This document shows, piece by piece, positions 22,754 to 34,790 of a DNA stretch of 64,000 bases (within the stretch, counting starts at the first letter, position 1; every line of letters begins with the position of its first letter). Below the pieces are notes generated by a model. The model saw only the letters and a list, made by a program, of their open reading frames with translations. It searched no databases and was not told the origin of the DNA. The position numbers and the translations under genes were made by a program. The DNA comes from Megalopta genalis (Eukaryota > Arthropoda > Insecta > Hymenoptera > Halictidae): contig NC_135019.1 in the NCBI RefSeq assembly GCF_051020955.1, positions 11,367,501 to 11,431,500 of the forward strand, read 5' to 3'.

Positions 22754-23658
22754 CCCTTAGCGCTCCGAAGGCTCCGCTACGGAGACATTTGTCATTTGTT
22801 CCGTAACTCCGAAGGCTCCGCTGCGGAGCCAAATATTTTTAGCATACGTTATCGTCGGCGTTAGCAATTGTTATCTGTAGTTAAAACGTGCTAAGTCTGT
22901 ACCATTACGATTAAACCATTTTTTGACCTTTTCTATGGTTAGCAACATGGAGGAAAATAAATATTGTAATGAAAATTTAGAGCCGAGTGGTACCGAAGAC
23001 GTATTTGATTTTGAAGAGTTAAAAGACATTGTGGAAGACAATGTTGGTTATGATTCTGACACTTCGAGTAGTAGTAGCGAAATTATACCACCAAAGAGAC
23101 GAAGAATGAGAATTATTGAAAGTGAGGCGAAGATTCGTTACAAGACTTGGATGAACGGCGTGATGTTACGGAAGAATTACATATTCCAGACAGAATACCT
23201 TTTAGTGTATTGCCACAGGTCATTGGACCACAAGTTCCTACAAACATTGAACAGCCGATACAATATTTTAAATTATTTTTCACGGACGAATTGGTAAATG
23301 AAATTATAGACGAAACCATCAATTACGCGAAAAATGTTCTAAACTTGAAAGAAATATCTAGTAACTCTATTTGGCAAAGTGAATACTGCGACACTTGTCC
23401 AAGTAAACTCAGAATGCACATGAGAGATCGTTACCAAAGATATCACACCATGGTGAATTACAAAACTTAAAATTTATCTTTTATTTACAATAGGAAAATG
23501 TATATTTATAAAATAAATAAAATCCAGTGCATTCACAAGGACGTGTAATCTTTTCCACTTAAAATAAGACTTCCTTTATCTCAGGCGCTCCGCTCCAAAA
23601 ATATGCCGGAGTTGCTGGTAGGCAGTACTCGAGAAACGCGCGGAGCGCTAAGGGTTAA
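22750..23658 (+). mobile_element. piggyBac family A, core-deleted copy A1
   Basis: TTAA-bounded, 909 bp. The terminal sequence TTAACCCTTAGCGCTCCG is repeated inverted as CGGAGCGCTAAGGGTTAA. Subterminal CTCCGAAGGCTCCGCT repeats occur near the left end. It carries a broken ORF described separately. Copies A2 (49281-50170) and A3 (55885-56777) share length and layout. Confidence 0.85.
22923..23469 (+). pseudogene. Core-less piggyBac-like transposase ORF, frameshifted (A1)
   Basis: The N-terminal acidic region (NMEENKYCNENLEPSG, a Ser tract DTSSSSSEII and the basic stretch PPKRRRMRI) is followed by TEELHIPDRIPFSV, FTDELVNEII and the tail SEYCDTCPSKL...RYQRYHTMVNYK. The tail resembles the C-terminal cysteine-rich finger of piggyBac transposases. 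The N-terminal part is joined directly to it, so the whole DDD catalytic region is missing. One base is lost near 23125 relative to A2 (GTGAGGCGAAG against GTGAAAGCGAAG), breaking the frame. Confidence 0.75.
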
Positions 23659-24184
23659 AAATCAATTGTAGAGTATTGGCGGGATTACTTTTGCAATTGC
23701 GATGGACAAAGGTGGCCGGAGCGTAAGCAAACAGCTTCAGTCCTTCTATCTAGAGAATCGGGACCAGACCACATTCGATATGCATCGGCGCGTCGCGTCG
23801 CGGCGTGTGTCAGCGTTTCGAGCGATCGCTTAATCGGCGATCGTTCCTCTCGTTCTCGCCGTGTCCTCCGGTTCGCTCCGGATCGAAATGAATCATCGGC
23901 TTCGAGACTGGAAGCCGCTCTTCCCTTCTTTCTCGCAGATTAATTCGCCGCCGGCAGGAAAGTGCGGCCCCAGCAAGTTTCGCAGTCATAATGTGGCCGT
24001 AATTCAAGGATCGATTCTCCACGGTGCCCGTATAATCTACTCAGCCGAGCCACTCTCTTCTCCCCAAGCCATCCCCACCTGTTTTACAGGCCCGTTTTCA
24101 CTTCAGCCCCGCTCGGCTGATCGTTTATCGAGACCGTCGTTGTAATACTTCTTGTATATTGTCTGGGAGCGCTGCGAAACCGGG

Positions 24185-24238
24185 TCTCTCTCTCTCCCGC
24201 TCTCTCACATTCTCTCTCTCTCTCTCTCTCTCTCGCAT
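24185..24238. repeat. (CT)n-rich microsatellite
   Basis: CT dinucleotide runs broken by CCCG and ACATT, followed by a short CACA tract. Confidence 0.9.
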
Positions 24239-24486
24239 ACAATCACACGCACACACTCTCCCGGATTCGACGCTGTACCGCGTTCGTTCCGGAAAAATTT
24301 GGTCGTTCGTCATTTAAGGCCATTAGCCGGTTAACGAGTTCCCGTAATCCCCGGCCGACTGGCCTGCCCATGGTAAATCCTCCTTGAGCTGGGTCCGCGA
24401 TTTCACCGGGAATCACTATTTTTAGGTCGCGCCCGAATCGAACGATCCTTGCCTGACCTTACCTCCCGCTTCTGGTTGGTCCACCT

Positions 24487-25212
24487 TTAACCAGATAAGC
24501 GCGTTTCTCGTGCATACACGTCAAACCAAATCTCTGTTACGGTGCGTTCGACGTGTTTACTCGTCGTTAAAAACATAAAATTACCATTGACTGTGAAAAC
24601 TCGAAATTTTAATAAAATACAATACAAATATTATTTGGCGGGATGTTTCCTTTATATTACCAATAGAACTGCTAAGTATTTTATACGGAGGAGATGGTGG
24701 GATGGGAGTGTTTGGCTCGTGACCCGAAACCAATTCCATACACAAGCCGCGACTTTAACGGCGAGTGTTGATTTGCGAAGAAAATTGCCTAAACAGTTAG
24801 CCGAGCCAATACACTTTGCTCTACGAGGTCAGAGTCCTAGACACTTTTGAACACAAGATAGAGCGTTTGAAGCGGTATGAACACAACAATCCGTCAAGAT
24901 ACTGGTGTAAAACATGCGAAGTGCCACTTTGTGTGGTACCGTGTTTCGAGAAATATCACACCGAACTCGATTGAAATTCTCAATATTTTGTTTTCTACAT
25001 GTGTCTTTCTTGTTTATGTATTTTATTATTATTTGAGAATTTTTAAGTTTATAATAACAATAACTTTTCAGAAATGAATTGTTAAGTTTTTCATAAAATT
25101 TGTAATAGGACCATTTTGCCCTGCGTTCGTCGTGTATACACGTCATCGTTCGATTTTAATCCCGCACACTGTGAGGGGTTATTAAAACTAAATTCACCGC
25201 TTAACAGGTTAA
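24487..25212 (+). mobile_element. piggyBac family C relic with transposase finger
   Basis: The left end TTAACCAGATAAGCG and the right end reversed TTAACCTGTTAAGCG match at 13 of 15 positions. ACACGTC-type subterminal motifs lie near both ends, including the palindrome CGTGTATACACG at about 25130. A transposase C-terminal fragment remains inside (24862-24976). 726 bp. Its right TTAA is shared with the next element. Confidence 0.65.
24862..24976 (+). pseudogene. piggyBac transposase C-terminal finger fragment (C)
   Basis: The frame reads ERLKRYEHNNPSRYWCKTC, then EVPLCVVPCFEKYHTELD and a stop. The pattern WCxxCxVPLCxxPCFxxYH is the recognisable C-terminal cysteine-rich domain of piggyBac transposases. 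Upstream catalytic sequence is gone. The finger is intact although nothing else is. Confidence 0.75.
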
Positions 25213-25433
25213 CACAAGCGCAACCAAACCAGTCGACGTGTCTGGTTTCTGACTTTTTCATTTACCGTTCCCGATATTGTAGAAATGTTTCCAGGTGAAT
25301 TTTTCAAATAAACCTATTCATCCAAGCACATATCATGATATAAATCATACGGAGTTTAAATAAATTCAATCGTGCCACTGATATAAAACAATACGCATTC
25401 ATCTCGTTAAGAGCTCGGCGGTTCTAGCGTTAA
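25209..25433. mobile_element. TTAA element (family D), abutting element C
   Basis: Its first 37 bases align without gaps to the reversed right end of 7482-8123 (about 70 percent identity, including GGTTTCTGA just after). It ends GCGGTTCTAGCGTTAA, like that element's other terminus. The left TTAA (25209-25212) is shared with family C. Confidence 0.6.
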
Positions 25434-26115
25434 TGCGTGCCGACTTTTATCGCCAATGCTCTAATAGCACCAACTGGCACCGGTATCGCCCTGTATTTCA
25501 AAAGATTCACCCAATTTCACGACTCGGCTTCTCCGAACTCAATCTGCGACCTCGCTAGCTATCCACTTAACTACTTTGTCTTGCGATTAAAACTTTTCTG
25601 CCGTTTACTGCCGTTGACAATCTCCTTGGAGAGACAGCGGAGCGGATTTTTTTTCTAATGACCAACTATAGTTAATGAAAAGTTTAACACCCCTAAAATT
25701 CCGACATGATCGAGGTAATTTTGATCGACGTTGAAATCAGAGAGTTAAAATTTATTGTACCGTTATGTTAACTCTTTTGCATTCTAAACATTCTAGGAAA
25801 AATTCTGGTAAAATAGTTTCTTCGGATATGTTATTATAAACTATAATTTTGAGAAACAATCAAAAACCAGCGTCAATCATGCGAGACCGACGATGCACCC
25901 AACATGTTAGATATTGATATAAATGAAATTCATGACATCCACGTTTAACAGAATGTTCATTTAACAGAGTCTTCGCGAGTCTGACTCGATATTATAAGAC
26001 GGAGAGTTAATTATAACTTCTTGACCGTCCCTTAGACACCGTCATTTCCTATGGGAAGAAACCCATCGCACCTTCTTCGTTCATTAAAATTGTCTTAGCA
26101 GAATGATCAGATATA

Positions 26116-26576
26116 CAGGGTGTCCCGAACATGTCTCGCAATTCGGAAATGGGAGGTTCCTGAGGTCATTTGAAGCAACTTTTACCTTTGCGAAAATTTT
26201 CTCCGAGGCTTCGTTTACGAGTTATCCACGAAAAATATTGACCAAAGAGGGGAGCTCACTGTCGCGAGGCGGCCGAGCCAATCAGCGGAACTGGGATTCG
26301 ACCGCTAGACCGCTGGCGCCGTTGGCTCGGCCGCCTCGCGCCAGCTGAGCTGGGATTCGACCGCTCAACGGCGGAGCCAACGAGCGGTCGAAGCCTGGTT
26401 CCGCTGATTGACTCGGCTGCCTAGCGCTAGGCGAGCTCGTCTCTCATTGGTCAATGTTTTTCGTTGATAACTCGTAAACAAAGCCGCGGATTGCATTTTC
26501 GCCAAGGAAAAAGTTGCTTCAAATGACCTCAGGAATCTCCTACTTTCGGATTGCGAGACATTTTTGGGACACCCTG
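26116..26576. mobile_element. MITE-B copy, long-core form
   Basis: Begins CAGGGTGTCCCGAACATGTC and ends TTTTTGGGACACCCTG with TA flanks. 461 bp. The GC-rich core is enlarged, with repeated GACCGCT and CGGCGGAGCCAACG-type segments and GCGAGGCGGCCGAGCCAATC. Confidence 0.8.
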
Positions 26577-26756
26577 TATGAACTCCTCAATTTTGTCCAC
26601 GATTCCCAAATCTTTCGACGTTATTTTACCCTAAGTGTATATGTGCGCGATGTTTCCAAATGGAATTAAGTTTAATGAAGTCGCTGGTTGCCTTTACGTA
26701 CACTTTAATAATATTACAGCTATGGTCTTAGCGATGCGTTATCTGCGTTCTTAGAG

Positions 26757-26915
26757 TTCTACGAGTTCTGACCGTTCTAACAGTTCTGGTGGTTCTAACA
26801 GTTCTGGTGGTTCTAACAATTCTGGTGGTTCTAACAGTTCTGGTGGTTCTAACAGTTCTGGTGGTTCTAACAGTTCTGGTGGTTCTAACAATTCTGGTGG
26901 TTCTAACAGTTCTGG
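26757..26915. repeat. 18 bp minisatellite GTTCTGGTGGTTCTAACA
   Basis: About eight to nine nearly identical 18 bp units. All frames stay open: one strand reads Val-Leu-Thr/Val repeats, the other Pro-Pro-Glu-Leu-Leu-Glu repeats. No independent evidence of coding. Confidence 0.9.
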
Positions 26916-27534
26916 TGATTGGTGTATGGTGGGTTTTGGTGGAGGAAATGAAGCGTTTTTGGTTGGAGATGGGTGTGTCGGAAGGAACTTGAGGAGTGGG
27001 AAACTGTTCGAAAGTTCGGGTTGTAAATTTTCCGTTTTGGGATATATGGAATTTATGAGTCGTGTTGTCCGTTCGTCGGATCGAAGGGTATTTTCGTTTG
27101 GGTGCATTTTTTAGTGTCGCAGGTATATCGCTTAATTGCTCAAGGGATGGCCAGGGACGTTCGACCTTCGGTGTTGCCGTCGCAACACTAAGTATTTTCG
27201 AATTAAATCACTGCGTATATTATATTCTATAGCCCAAAAAGTATTTCTCTTATATAATTAATGGATAACAAAAACAATAATAATTATTATTTAATTCTGC
27301 AATAGATCGATGAACGACACAGTCTGCAGATGAACAGACGTTTGTTTAAGGATACGAAGTACTCGAGCCATGTATCACTATCAAAAATGTTCCGCGTAGA
27401 CAGGTAGGCGCGTAAGACGCTAATATCCGTGTAATTGCGTGCGCGTCGCTTCGTCTGGCGACGGAGAACGTCAACGTGCTGGGAACTCATTATTCTTCTT
27501 GTCCTGAGGGCGCACAGTCGTGCCGCGCTGTGCC

Positions 27535-27592
27535 CTGCTCTCCTCTCTCCTCTCCTCTCTCTCTTTCTCTCTCTCACTCTCTCCTTACTCCA
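27535..27592. repeat. CT-rich low-complexity tract
   Basis: TCTCCTCTCCTCTCTC-type run within an otherwise unique GC-balanced segment. Confidence 0.75.
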
Positions 27593-29691
27593 TACCGCTT
27601 TCATCCACGCTTCGCGCAAATAATCATCGCGAGGATTTCCCATTGTATTATTGTGTCTGCTGTTGAATGATAAACTGTACTCGCTGTTTCCCGCGGGAAC
27701 TATGTCGCGTTCATTACTAATATAGACGCGGGATGCAATTCGGGTGCTGACAAAAATCTAGTTCCTCCAGGAGTTCCGACTGGGTCTCCGATAAGGGGCC
27801 ACGAGGAAATGCAATTTTGGGAGCGCGGCGTTGTGTATTCGATTCCCCGAATCGTATTCGTACATCTTTTAAAACGGAATCATTTTTTTTACGATTAGCT
27901 GAAACGAGCTAAATTTTGCTGGATCGTCGGCCAACAGATCGTGCAGGATCGGAGATTCTACGAAAATTGGTAGGATATTTAACTGGAAGAAGATTAATGG
28001 GATATTTACTTGGAAGAAAATTAATGAGATATTTATTTGGAAGAAAATTACAAGAATACAAAAATGAAAACTTGTAACACTCGATATTCAAATTCCGCGC
28101 GGATCTCCGTGCTGGATTTGATCGCTTTCTAAATCGTAATTGAACGCAACGTCTCGCCTGTGTCGCTCAAACCGGAATACAAAACGCAATCGCGTACAAA
28201 CTGCAAATTCCAATTTCTGCACGCGCACACGTGACCGAGAATTCCTCTGTCATGCCGACCAACCGCAACTTTTGAGAACAATTCTCCAGCCATTGTCTAG
28301 CGAGTTAATCCCTCTAAAATCCCGCGGACAAACTTAGATCGCTTCGGCAAATAACGAATGACGTACTCCGTTTCGACGGACGTGCGAATACCTTGCACAC
28401 CGTGTATCGAACGCGGTCTAAAAAGACGGGAACGCTGCAACGAATTCGCAACGTTCGTGCCGGGCGACCGGCGGAAGCTCGTGATTTAAAATCGTGTGCC
28501 GCGAGATCTTTTGGCCGGTGCAGCGATCGCGGGGAACGGCAATCTTGCGCGGCGATCGCGAGTGGATGCTAAGTCAGCCTCGGAACCGATGAACAATCGC
28601 GTACTTTGGAGCATCCGGCAAATTGGTTTGCGCGGAAGTAAGTTTCCCGTGCTGGCCGTAGTTCCCGGAAAGTGACGGCGCCGGTAGACAACTCGGACAG
28701 CCGATGGCGCACAGCGGCGTGCCGGAAAAGGAGGAGCCGAGACTCTCGGGCCGAGAGCGATCGCAATTCGGGGTAGTACATCGGCGGCGCCCCGGCTAGC
28801 GCGCGCGAGACCCGCGACAGGAGAAACACCGTTGGTCGGAGCGAGGTGACTGGGACGACGTCCCCGTCGCGGCGGCGGGCGAGCAGGGGGGGAGGCCGGG
28901 GAGACAGCTCGGGGCGTAGGTGGAGAGGATCAGAGGGCGAGTCAGCGTCACCGGCGTCATTCATTTAAAGAATTAAAATCCACGCGCTCGCGCGACCATC
29001 CGGGAACGTGGCGGCGTTCACTTACTTAACGGGAAGAGGGCCCTTATTCCCTTTTCTGCCGTTCCTAGTCGGTTCACGGGCTCCGGGCGCAGCCGGCGTC
29101 TTCGTCCCTCCGCCTCTCGGCAGGATCAGCCGGCACCTTTCCACCTTTTCGTTCGCCTCTCTGTTCTCGGGAGAGAGGGCCGCGACCAGCAATCAGCGTA
29201 ATGCACCCGCAGACACGCCCCGCGGCCCCCCTCGCCCGGCCTGCTCGGGCCGCCCCTCCCGCCCCGCGCCGTCAAGCAGCCGCCGGTCGCGTTCACACAA
29301 TCGCGCGCCTATCCCACATCGACGAGCCCAGCCACACGCTCGGCCGGCGCGGGTCGCGCACGTACGATCGGAGGAAGGAGCTCTAACGGCCAGAGGGTGC
29401 ACACCCTCCGGACCAAAGGCTCCGATAACACGAACCCACCGCCGGGCTCACCGATCCAGACGCCACGGCAATCTCTTCGAGAGCCACCAAATTGATCGCC
29501 GGCAAATCCTCGACGAAAGCCGCTTCGATTCCACAAATTTTTCATATGCCTCCTCCGCCGAGAGAGACCATCTCGCCGGTGTTCGCAACACGCCGCGGCT
29601 CGACGTCGACCTTTATCAGAAAGTTCACACCGGGCGACGTCCTTTTTTGGACGCTGTTTTTGTGCTCGACGCAGGCTGGATAATCGGGGGA

Positions 29692-29829
29692 TGATCTTCG
29701 TAGACGGCCCAGGGGACCAGGATTCCTTGTCCAAGGAAGATTTAATAATGTTCGCTATGATGGAGCAATATGTGGAGCAGGTTGTGTGTTCAGCAGATTT
29801 GCACGTTACAGCAAGCGTTGTTTATTAAC
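29692..29829 (+). CDS. Weak candidate: 45-codon ORF after a GC-rich block
   Basis: The frame starts ATGATCTTCGTAGACGG. Its first 30 codons look protein-like (IFVDGPGDQDSLSKEDL, then FAMMEQYVEQ), and the composition changes from the GC-rich DNA upstream (28.4-29.6 kb). GAGCAG|GTTGTG could be a splice donor after residue 30. No family recognised and no downstream exon identified. It lies in the Ig gene intron on the opposite strand. Chance is at least as likely. Confidence 0.15.
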
Positions 29830-30152
29830 TCTCGGATATAATTGTAACCCAGTTTCTTAACTATGCGATTGACGATGTTTATGACCATTCTCAGTTTGAT
29901 TCGTCAATTTTACCTGACACGTTTTCGATGGTATTTTATACACTTATTAGTGTTTACGGTGCTCCTGGTGTGTCAGCCATTTGTTTAATTGAAAATGATG
30001 AATTAATCGAAATTGAGTAATTGAGAGTGAACGATTTAAATACGTCCGGTCAAAATGACCCGGCATCCGCAGTTCGAGGGTTAACAGATTGCCTCATTTT
30101 TATGCAATTTTTCATTTTCGTAATGTGGGACGCAATGGTATTCGAACGCCTT

Positions 30153-30782
30153 TTAACCAGTTAGCTGTTTTTGACGAGTATACTGGTCACGACGAAATGG
30201 CAACACCTTTGCGTTACGGCGAGTATGCTCGTCGTGCGTAAAAATTTGCTGTTCAAATTTCAATTTTAGCGAGAACTAAAATCTATTTGTCAATTTTGAG
30301 ATGTTTTGAATATCTTGAAGCCAATACGAAATAAAACGAACAAATTAGACAATAAAGAAGATATAAACAATTACTATGGAAAAAACTGTACAGGGTGTCC
30401 CAAAAGCAATCCGGAAATTGTGGATTCCTTAGGTTATTTGAAGTAACTTTTTCCTTAGCGAAAATGCAAACCGCGGCTTCGTATATGAGTTATTGATGAA
30501 AAACGCCAACCAATAAGAAGCGAGCGCCAACAGATTTCGCCTCTCATTGGTCACTGATTTTCGTCGATAACTCGTAAACGAAGTCGCGATTTGCATTTTC
30601 GTTAAGGAGAAAGTTGCTTCAAATGATCTCAGGAACCCTGCAGTTCCGGATTGCGAGACATTTTTTAGACACTCTATATATGTATAGCGTCTGGGTTAGG
30701 CAGTATACTCGTAATCGCTCACTTCTTGTTACACATTTTAGGTACGCACTTCTCAAACAGATTGCAACAGTTAACCAGTTAA
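30153..30782. mobile_element. piggyBac family B copy, interrupted by MITE-B
   Basis: Begins TTAACCAGTTAGCTGTTTTT followed by GACGAGTATACTGGTC and GGCGAGTATGCTCGTCG, the family B subterminal palindromes. It ends CCAGTTAA. A MITE-B (30391-30675) interrupts it. No finger sequence is seen in this copy. Confidence 0.55.
30391..30675. mobile_element. MITE-B copy, short
   Basis: Begins CAGGGTGTCCCAAAAGCAAT and ends in a decayed ACACTCTA. The arms share GAAGTAACTTTTTCCTTAGC with other copies. The GC core is mostly lost (about 285 bp). Confidence 0.7.
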
Positions 30783-31441
30783 AACGCGATACCCTGTTCA
30801 AGACTAAAAAAATTGTCCTGAGCTTTTTTTAGAAAGGAACTAGTCTACTAGACAATCACAAATACGTTTCGTAGATCTCGGTAACTTACACGCATGCCGA
30901 AAACGCCATCGAAATCGTTCGATCTTGACACGAGTTGCAACGAATTAAGGATTTTCATTTCGCAAAGATCTGCGTCGAAGAAAAGCTTTCTTCGTCGAGT
31001 ACATACGAGTACATACGAGTACATACTCGTTAAAAGAGAAAATAAACATGCTAATGGACCTTGTCAATTTACGCGTTCATTTTGCATTTTAAAAATGTGC
31101 ACAGACCATAAACGCATATAGATCCGCGGTCCAGTTATTAACAATGGTCACGGTTCCCCGGTCGAGTTATCCTAGCGAAGCGATCCACGCCCGGCAACCG
31201 AATTAAGAGATTACCGAAATCGCAGGTGGATTCGTTCCGTGAATATTCAGAGAATCGTTGGAACCGTGGATCGATCCGCGGAAGCCGAGAACAACCCTCC
31301 TTCGCCCTCTTCTTTTCCTCTCCTTCGCCGAAACCTCGATACACGGACTCTATCTCTTGTTCTCGAAGTTTCCACGGCGGGCAGCGGAGGGCGTGTTCCT
31401 TTGCCGCGGTGAAAAAGTTGTTAACTTCGAGATTCATTGCA

Positions 31442-31443
<2 letters not shown>

Positions 31444-31500
<57 letters not shown>
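31444..31500. repeat. (CT)n microsatellite
   Basis: About 27 CT units ending in CTTTCTC. A related GA-rich tract follows at 31740-31780. Confidence 0.95.
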
Positions 31501-32459
31501 CCGAGGTATGAGCCGGTCCGTTCTGGATGGGTGGCCCGGTTGGTTGCCGGGTAGTTAGCGGCCGCGACTCAGTCAGCGGACTCGCGGCGCGGCGCGGCGG
31601 CTTGAATGAGCGTAAAAGGCGCAGCGGCGGGTTGCCTCGCTCGCTTTCTCCCTCTCTTCTCGCTAGAAATTTCTCCGGAGGTAAAAAGGGGCTGCGAAGA
31701 AGCCGGATAAGAGAAGCCAAACGGCTATGGTGAAAGAGGCCGAGAGAAAGAGAAAGAGAGGGAGAGAGGGAGAGAGAGAGAGGCGAGGGTTCTGGTAATC
31801 CGGCAGAGGCGATTCCGTACACCTATTTCGCTAAAGTGATTTCGTGCCTTCGAAGGATTCGACGTTTCCTCGCGGAAAATCAGACCCGCACTTTTTCCCT
31901 GGACGCCCTATCGACGTCAAAGTGCATCCCGTAAAGCTGCACATGTCCTCTGCCGGTTCGTTTCTGACGTCGACGTTATTAAGCTGCGGACCTTCCCGCG
32001 TTCGCGTTAGTTGCACTTTTTTTTTTCTTAAACGCAGGCCGCCGTCCGCGAAAGAATCCGATGCATAGAGATTCGCAGTACGACCGGATTAAATCGTACT
32101 TGATCGCGCTCGCCTGTCAGCCAGGCGATTTTTCAATTACAAAGACGTAACGCTACGGACGGATAATACTGATGCAATATTAATTCCGTTTCAATCAATG
32201 CGAATACTGTGTAGTGCATACTAATGGGGATACTACAATACAGGAGAGCGAAAGAATGATTGTTTCGATTGAAACGGAAACGAGAAGTTATTGGAAGGCT
32301 ACGGCGAGTTCGAATAATTAATCAATTTATGTGCACGGACGACGAAATTGTTTGTCAGGATTTAAGAATGCAATTTCGTTCTAATTTAACCCGGTGCAGT
32401 GCCTAGGAAATGCATTTTCCTTCGTCTTTGCTCGATCTAATGTTTGGAAAATGCGACGA

Positions 32460-32725
32460 AATTAATTATAATATAAATTATATAAATATATAAGTTAATA
32501 AGTTATAAGTTATAAGTTAATTTCTATAATCATAATCATTTATAATAATCACGTATCATAATCATATATAAATATAATGCAAATAATTACATGTAAATAA
32601 TATAATATAATATAATATAATATAATATGTATAATATAAAATAAATAATATAAATAATTATATGTAAATAATATAATATAATATAAATAATATAAATAAT
32701 TATATATAAATAATATAATATGATA
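32460..32725. repeat. TATAA/AATAT low-complexity tract
   Basis: Nearly pure A/T with runs of TAATATAATATAA and repeats of AATAATTATATGTAAAT. Confidence 0.85.
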
Positions 32726-32792
32726 GTCGAGTTTGAAAATCAGCGAGACGTATGAAGATCATACGTTTATTGTTAATTAAAACACTGTATAA

Positions 32793-32846
<54 letters not shown>
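32793..32846. repeat. (CA)n microsatellite
   Basis: About 26 CA units, followed closely by AATACAGGGTGTACAAATT, which resembles a lone MITE end, and then a MITE-A copy. Confidence 0.95.
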
Positions 32847-32849
<3 letters not shown>

Positions 32850-32894
32850 ACAGGGTGTACAAATTAATTTCGATTCTACAAAGAATTCCGAATA

Positions 32895-33113
32895 CAGCAA
32901 TGTCTCCCTAACTGACGCTCAGATCCTGCAGAAAAAGAGACAATTTGGGAAGCGGAGATACGATTATTCGAGCCTCGCAGCTCGTTTTTTTTTATAGTTG
33001 TCGACAATTCGTAACCATAAAAAAGAATCGCAAGTCTCGAACAAACGTACCTCCTCTTCCCAAATCGCCCATTTTTGTGAACAATCTGAGCGCCAATTGG
33101 AGAGACATTGCTG
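32895..33113. mobile_element. MITE-A copy
   Basis: Starts CAGCAATGTCTCCCTAACTG and ends GGAGAGACATTGCTG with TA flanks. The compensating change A to G/T to C at both ends (CAGCAATG/CATTGCTG) keeps the palindrome. Confidence 0.85.
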
Positions 33114-34193
33114 TAGCTACGAAACAAGGAAAGTTTAAACAGAAATAGATGTACGAAAGCAATCACGGATTGCGGATTGCGGATAGAAACGAACACGGCT
33201 GCCCTGGCGACGATCAACGCCGTTCTTCCCGATCAATCGACGAGGATCGCAGCGAACGGCCGCTTCCGGGCATAGAATCTTGCTCCAATTCGCGGGCAAT
33301 ATCGGCCGATGAGTTTTCCTCCGAGCGCGAATCAAAAGGCGGCTCTTCGGCCGAGGCGTCTCGATAGGCGACTCGAGGATCGGAAGGAAGCGCGAACAAA
33401 GCGTCGCTTGGTTCGCGAGAGACGCTGACAAACGAGACCGAGGAGGGTTTTCTCGCTGCCTTCCGCGGGAAAGCCGGCCGGAGGATGGGCCTCCCGGCGC
33501 AGCGCGGCATCGTAAACAAGAGTAGCTCGGATCTCCTGAGAAAATTATCCCGCTCGTTATTTACATCTTTCATAAATATTCACCGCCGCGGAGGGAAACG
33601 GAGGAAGAAGGATCGTCGCCTGGGTCGGAGGGGTCCCGAGCACCAGGTTGCGAAGGCTCCGAAGAAACGGGGCCGGTGGCGGAACCTCGGGAAGGGGGGA
33701 CGCTGGTTGGTGGAACGCAGGAAGTAACGAGGAACCGCAGAGGGCGTAAATCTCGCGGCTTTCGGAGGCGATCTCGTTTCAGGATCACCTCCTGCGAGGA
33801 AAGGGGCTTGCTGCCCCAGTCGGTAATACGATCTTGTTGCCACCTAAACGCGTTCTCCCGTCGCAAGGGAACCGGCAAAATATTCGCGTCGCGCTCCTTA
33901 AACTGCCGCCTAGCGCAGCTAAGGACTTGGATTTAAGGTGCCTCCAAATGCGTATCTTTAATTTTAGGGCTGCGATTTTCATGGCAAGAGAAACTGGTAG
34001 GAGCTTCTCGATTTTATTTCATTCGATTTAATTTCTTATTAACGGGCGGACATAATTTGTTGTATACGCAGGAGGACAACGTAAAGGATAACGAGTAGTC
34101 TGAACATTTTTATGGAAAATAAAAACTTTCTTCGTAAAGTACAACATACAGGGACAAGATAGAAATTTCGTTCTTTGTAATGTCACGTAATTT

Positions 34194-34790
34194 CGTAACT
34201 TCTTTGTAATAATAATTTCAATTTATAGCTAATAACGTATAGCTCTTTTATAGAACAATCGATTATATAGCAATTATATAGCAACAATTTATATAGCAAT
34301 CAGAAATTATTGTAATCCTTGTCTTGTTTCAAATTTTACTATTTTTGTCATAAATGCGTCAAATCCGCTGACTACTGTTGAGCAGGGAATGCAGGAATTA
34401 TAGCTCGTAACATCTTTGTAATAATAACTTCAATTTATAGCTAATAACGTATAGCTCTTTTATAGAACAATCAATTATATAGCAATTATGTAGCAACAAT
34501 TTATATAGCAATCAGAAATTATTGTAATCCTTGTCTTCTTTCAAATTTTACTATTTTTGTCATAAATGCGTAAAATCCGCTGACTAATGTTGAGCAGGGA
34601 ATGCAGGAATTATAGCTCGTAACATCTTTGTAATAATAACTTCAATTTGTAGTTAATAACGTACAGCTAATCATAAATTATCGTAATCCTTGCCTTGTCT
34701 TAGATTTTACTATTTTTGTCATAAGTGCGTAAAATCCGCCGACTAACGATGAGCAGAGAGTGCAGGAGTTATAGCTCGCAACTTCTTACG
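34194..34790. repeat. 212 bp tandem repeat, about 2.8 copies
   Basis: CGTAAC(A/T)TCTTTGTAATAA recurs at 34194, 34406 and 34618, exactly 212 bp apart. The third copy is shortened. Each unit contains TTTTTGTCATAAATGCG and AAATCCGC, phrases shared with the repeat at 52999-53600. Confidence 0.85.

Noticed and set aside
26751..27107. 118-codon frame with a Pro-Pro-Glu-Leu-Leu-Glu repeat
   Set aside because: Translation of the 18 bp minisatellite. The opposite strand is also open and the flanks show no domain.
29008..29694. 228-codon plus-strand frame
   Set aside because: GC-rich region with Pro/Arg/Ser/Ala-heavy composition, similar-length frames on the opposite strand, and no recognisable domain.
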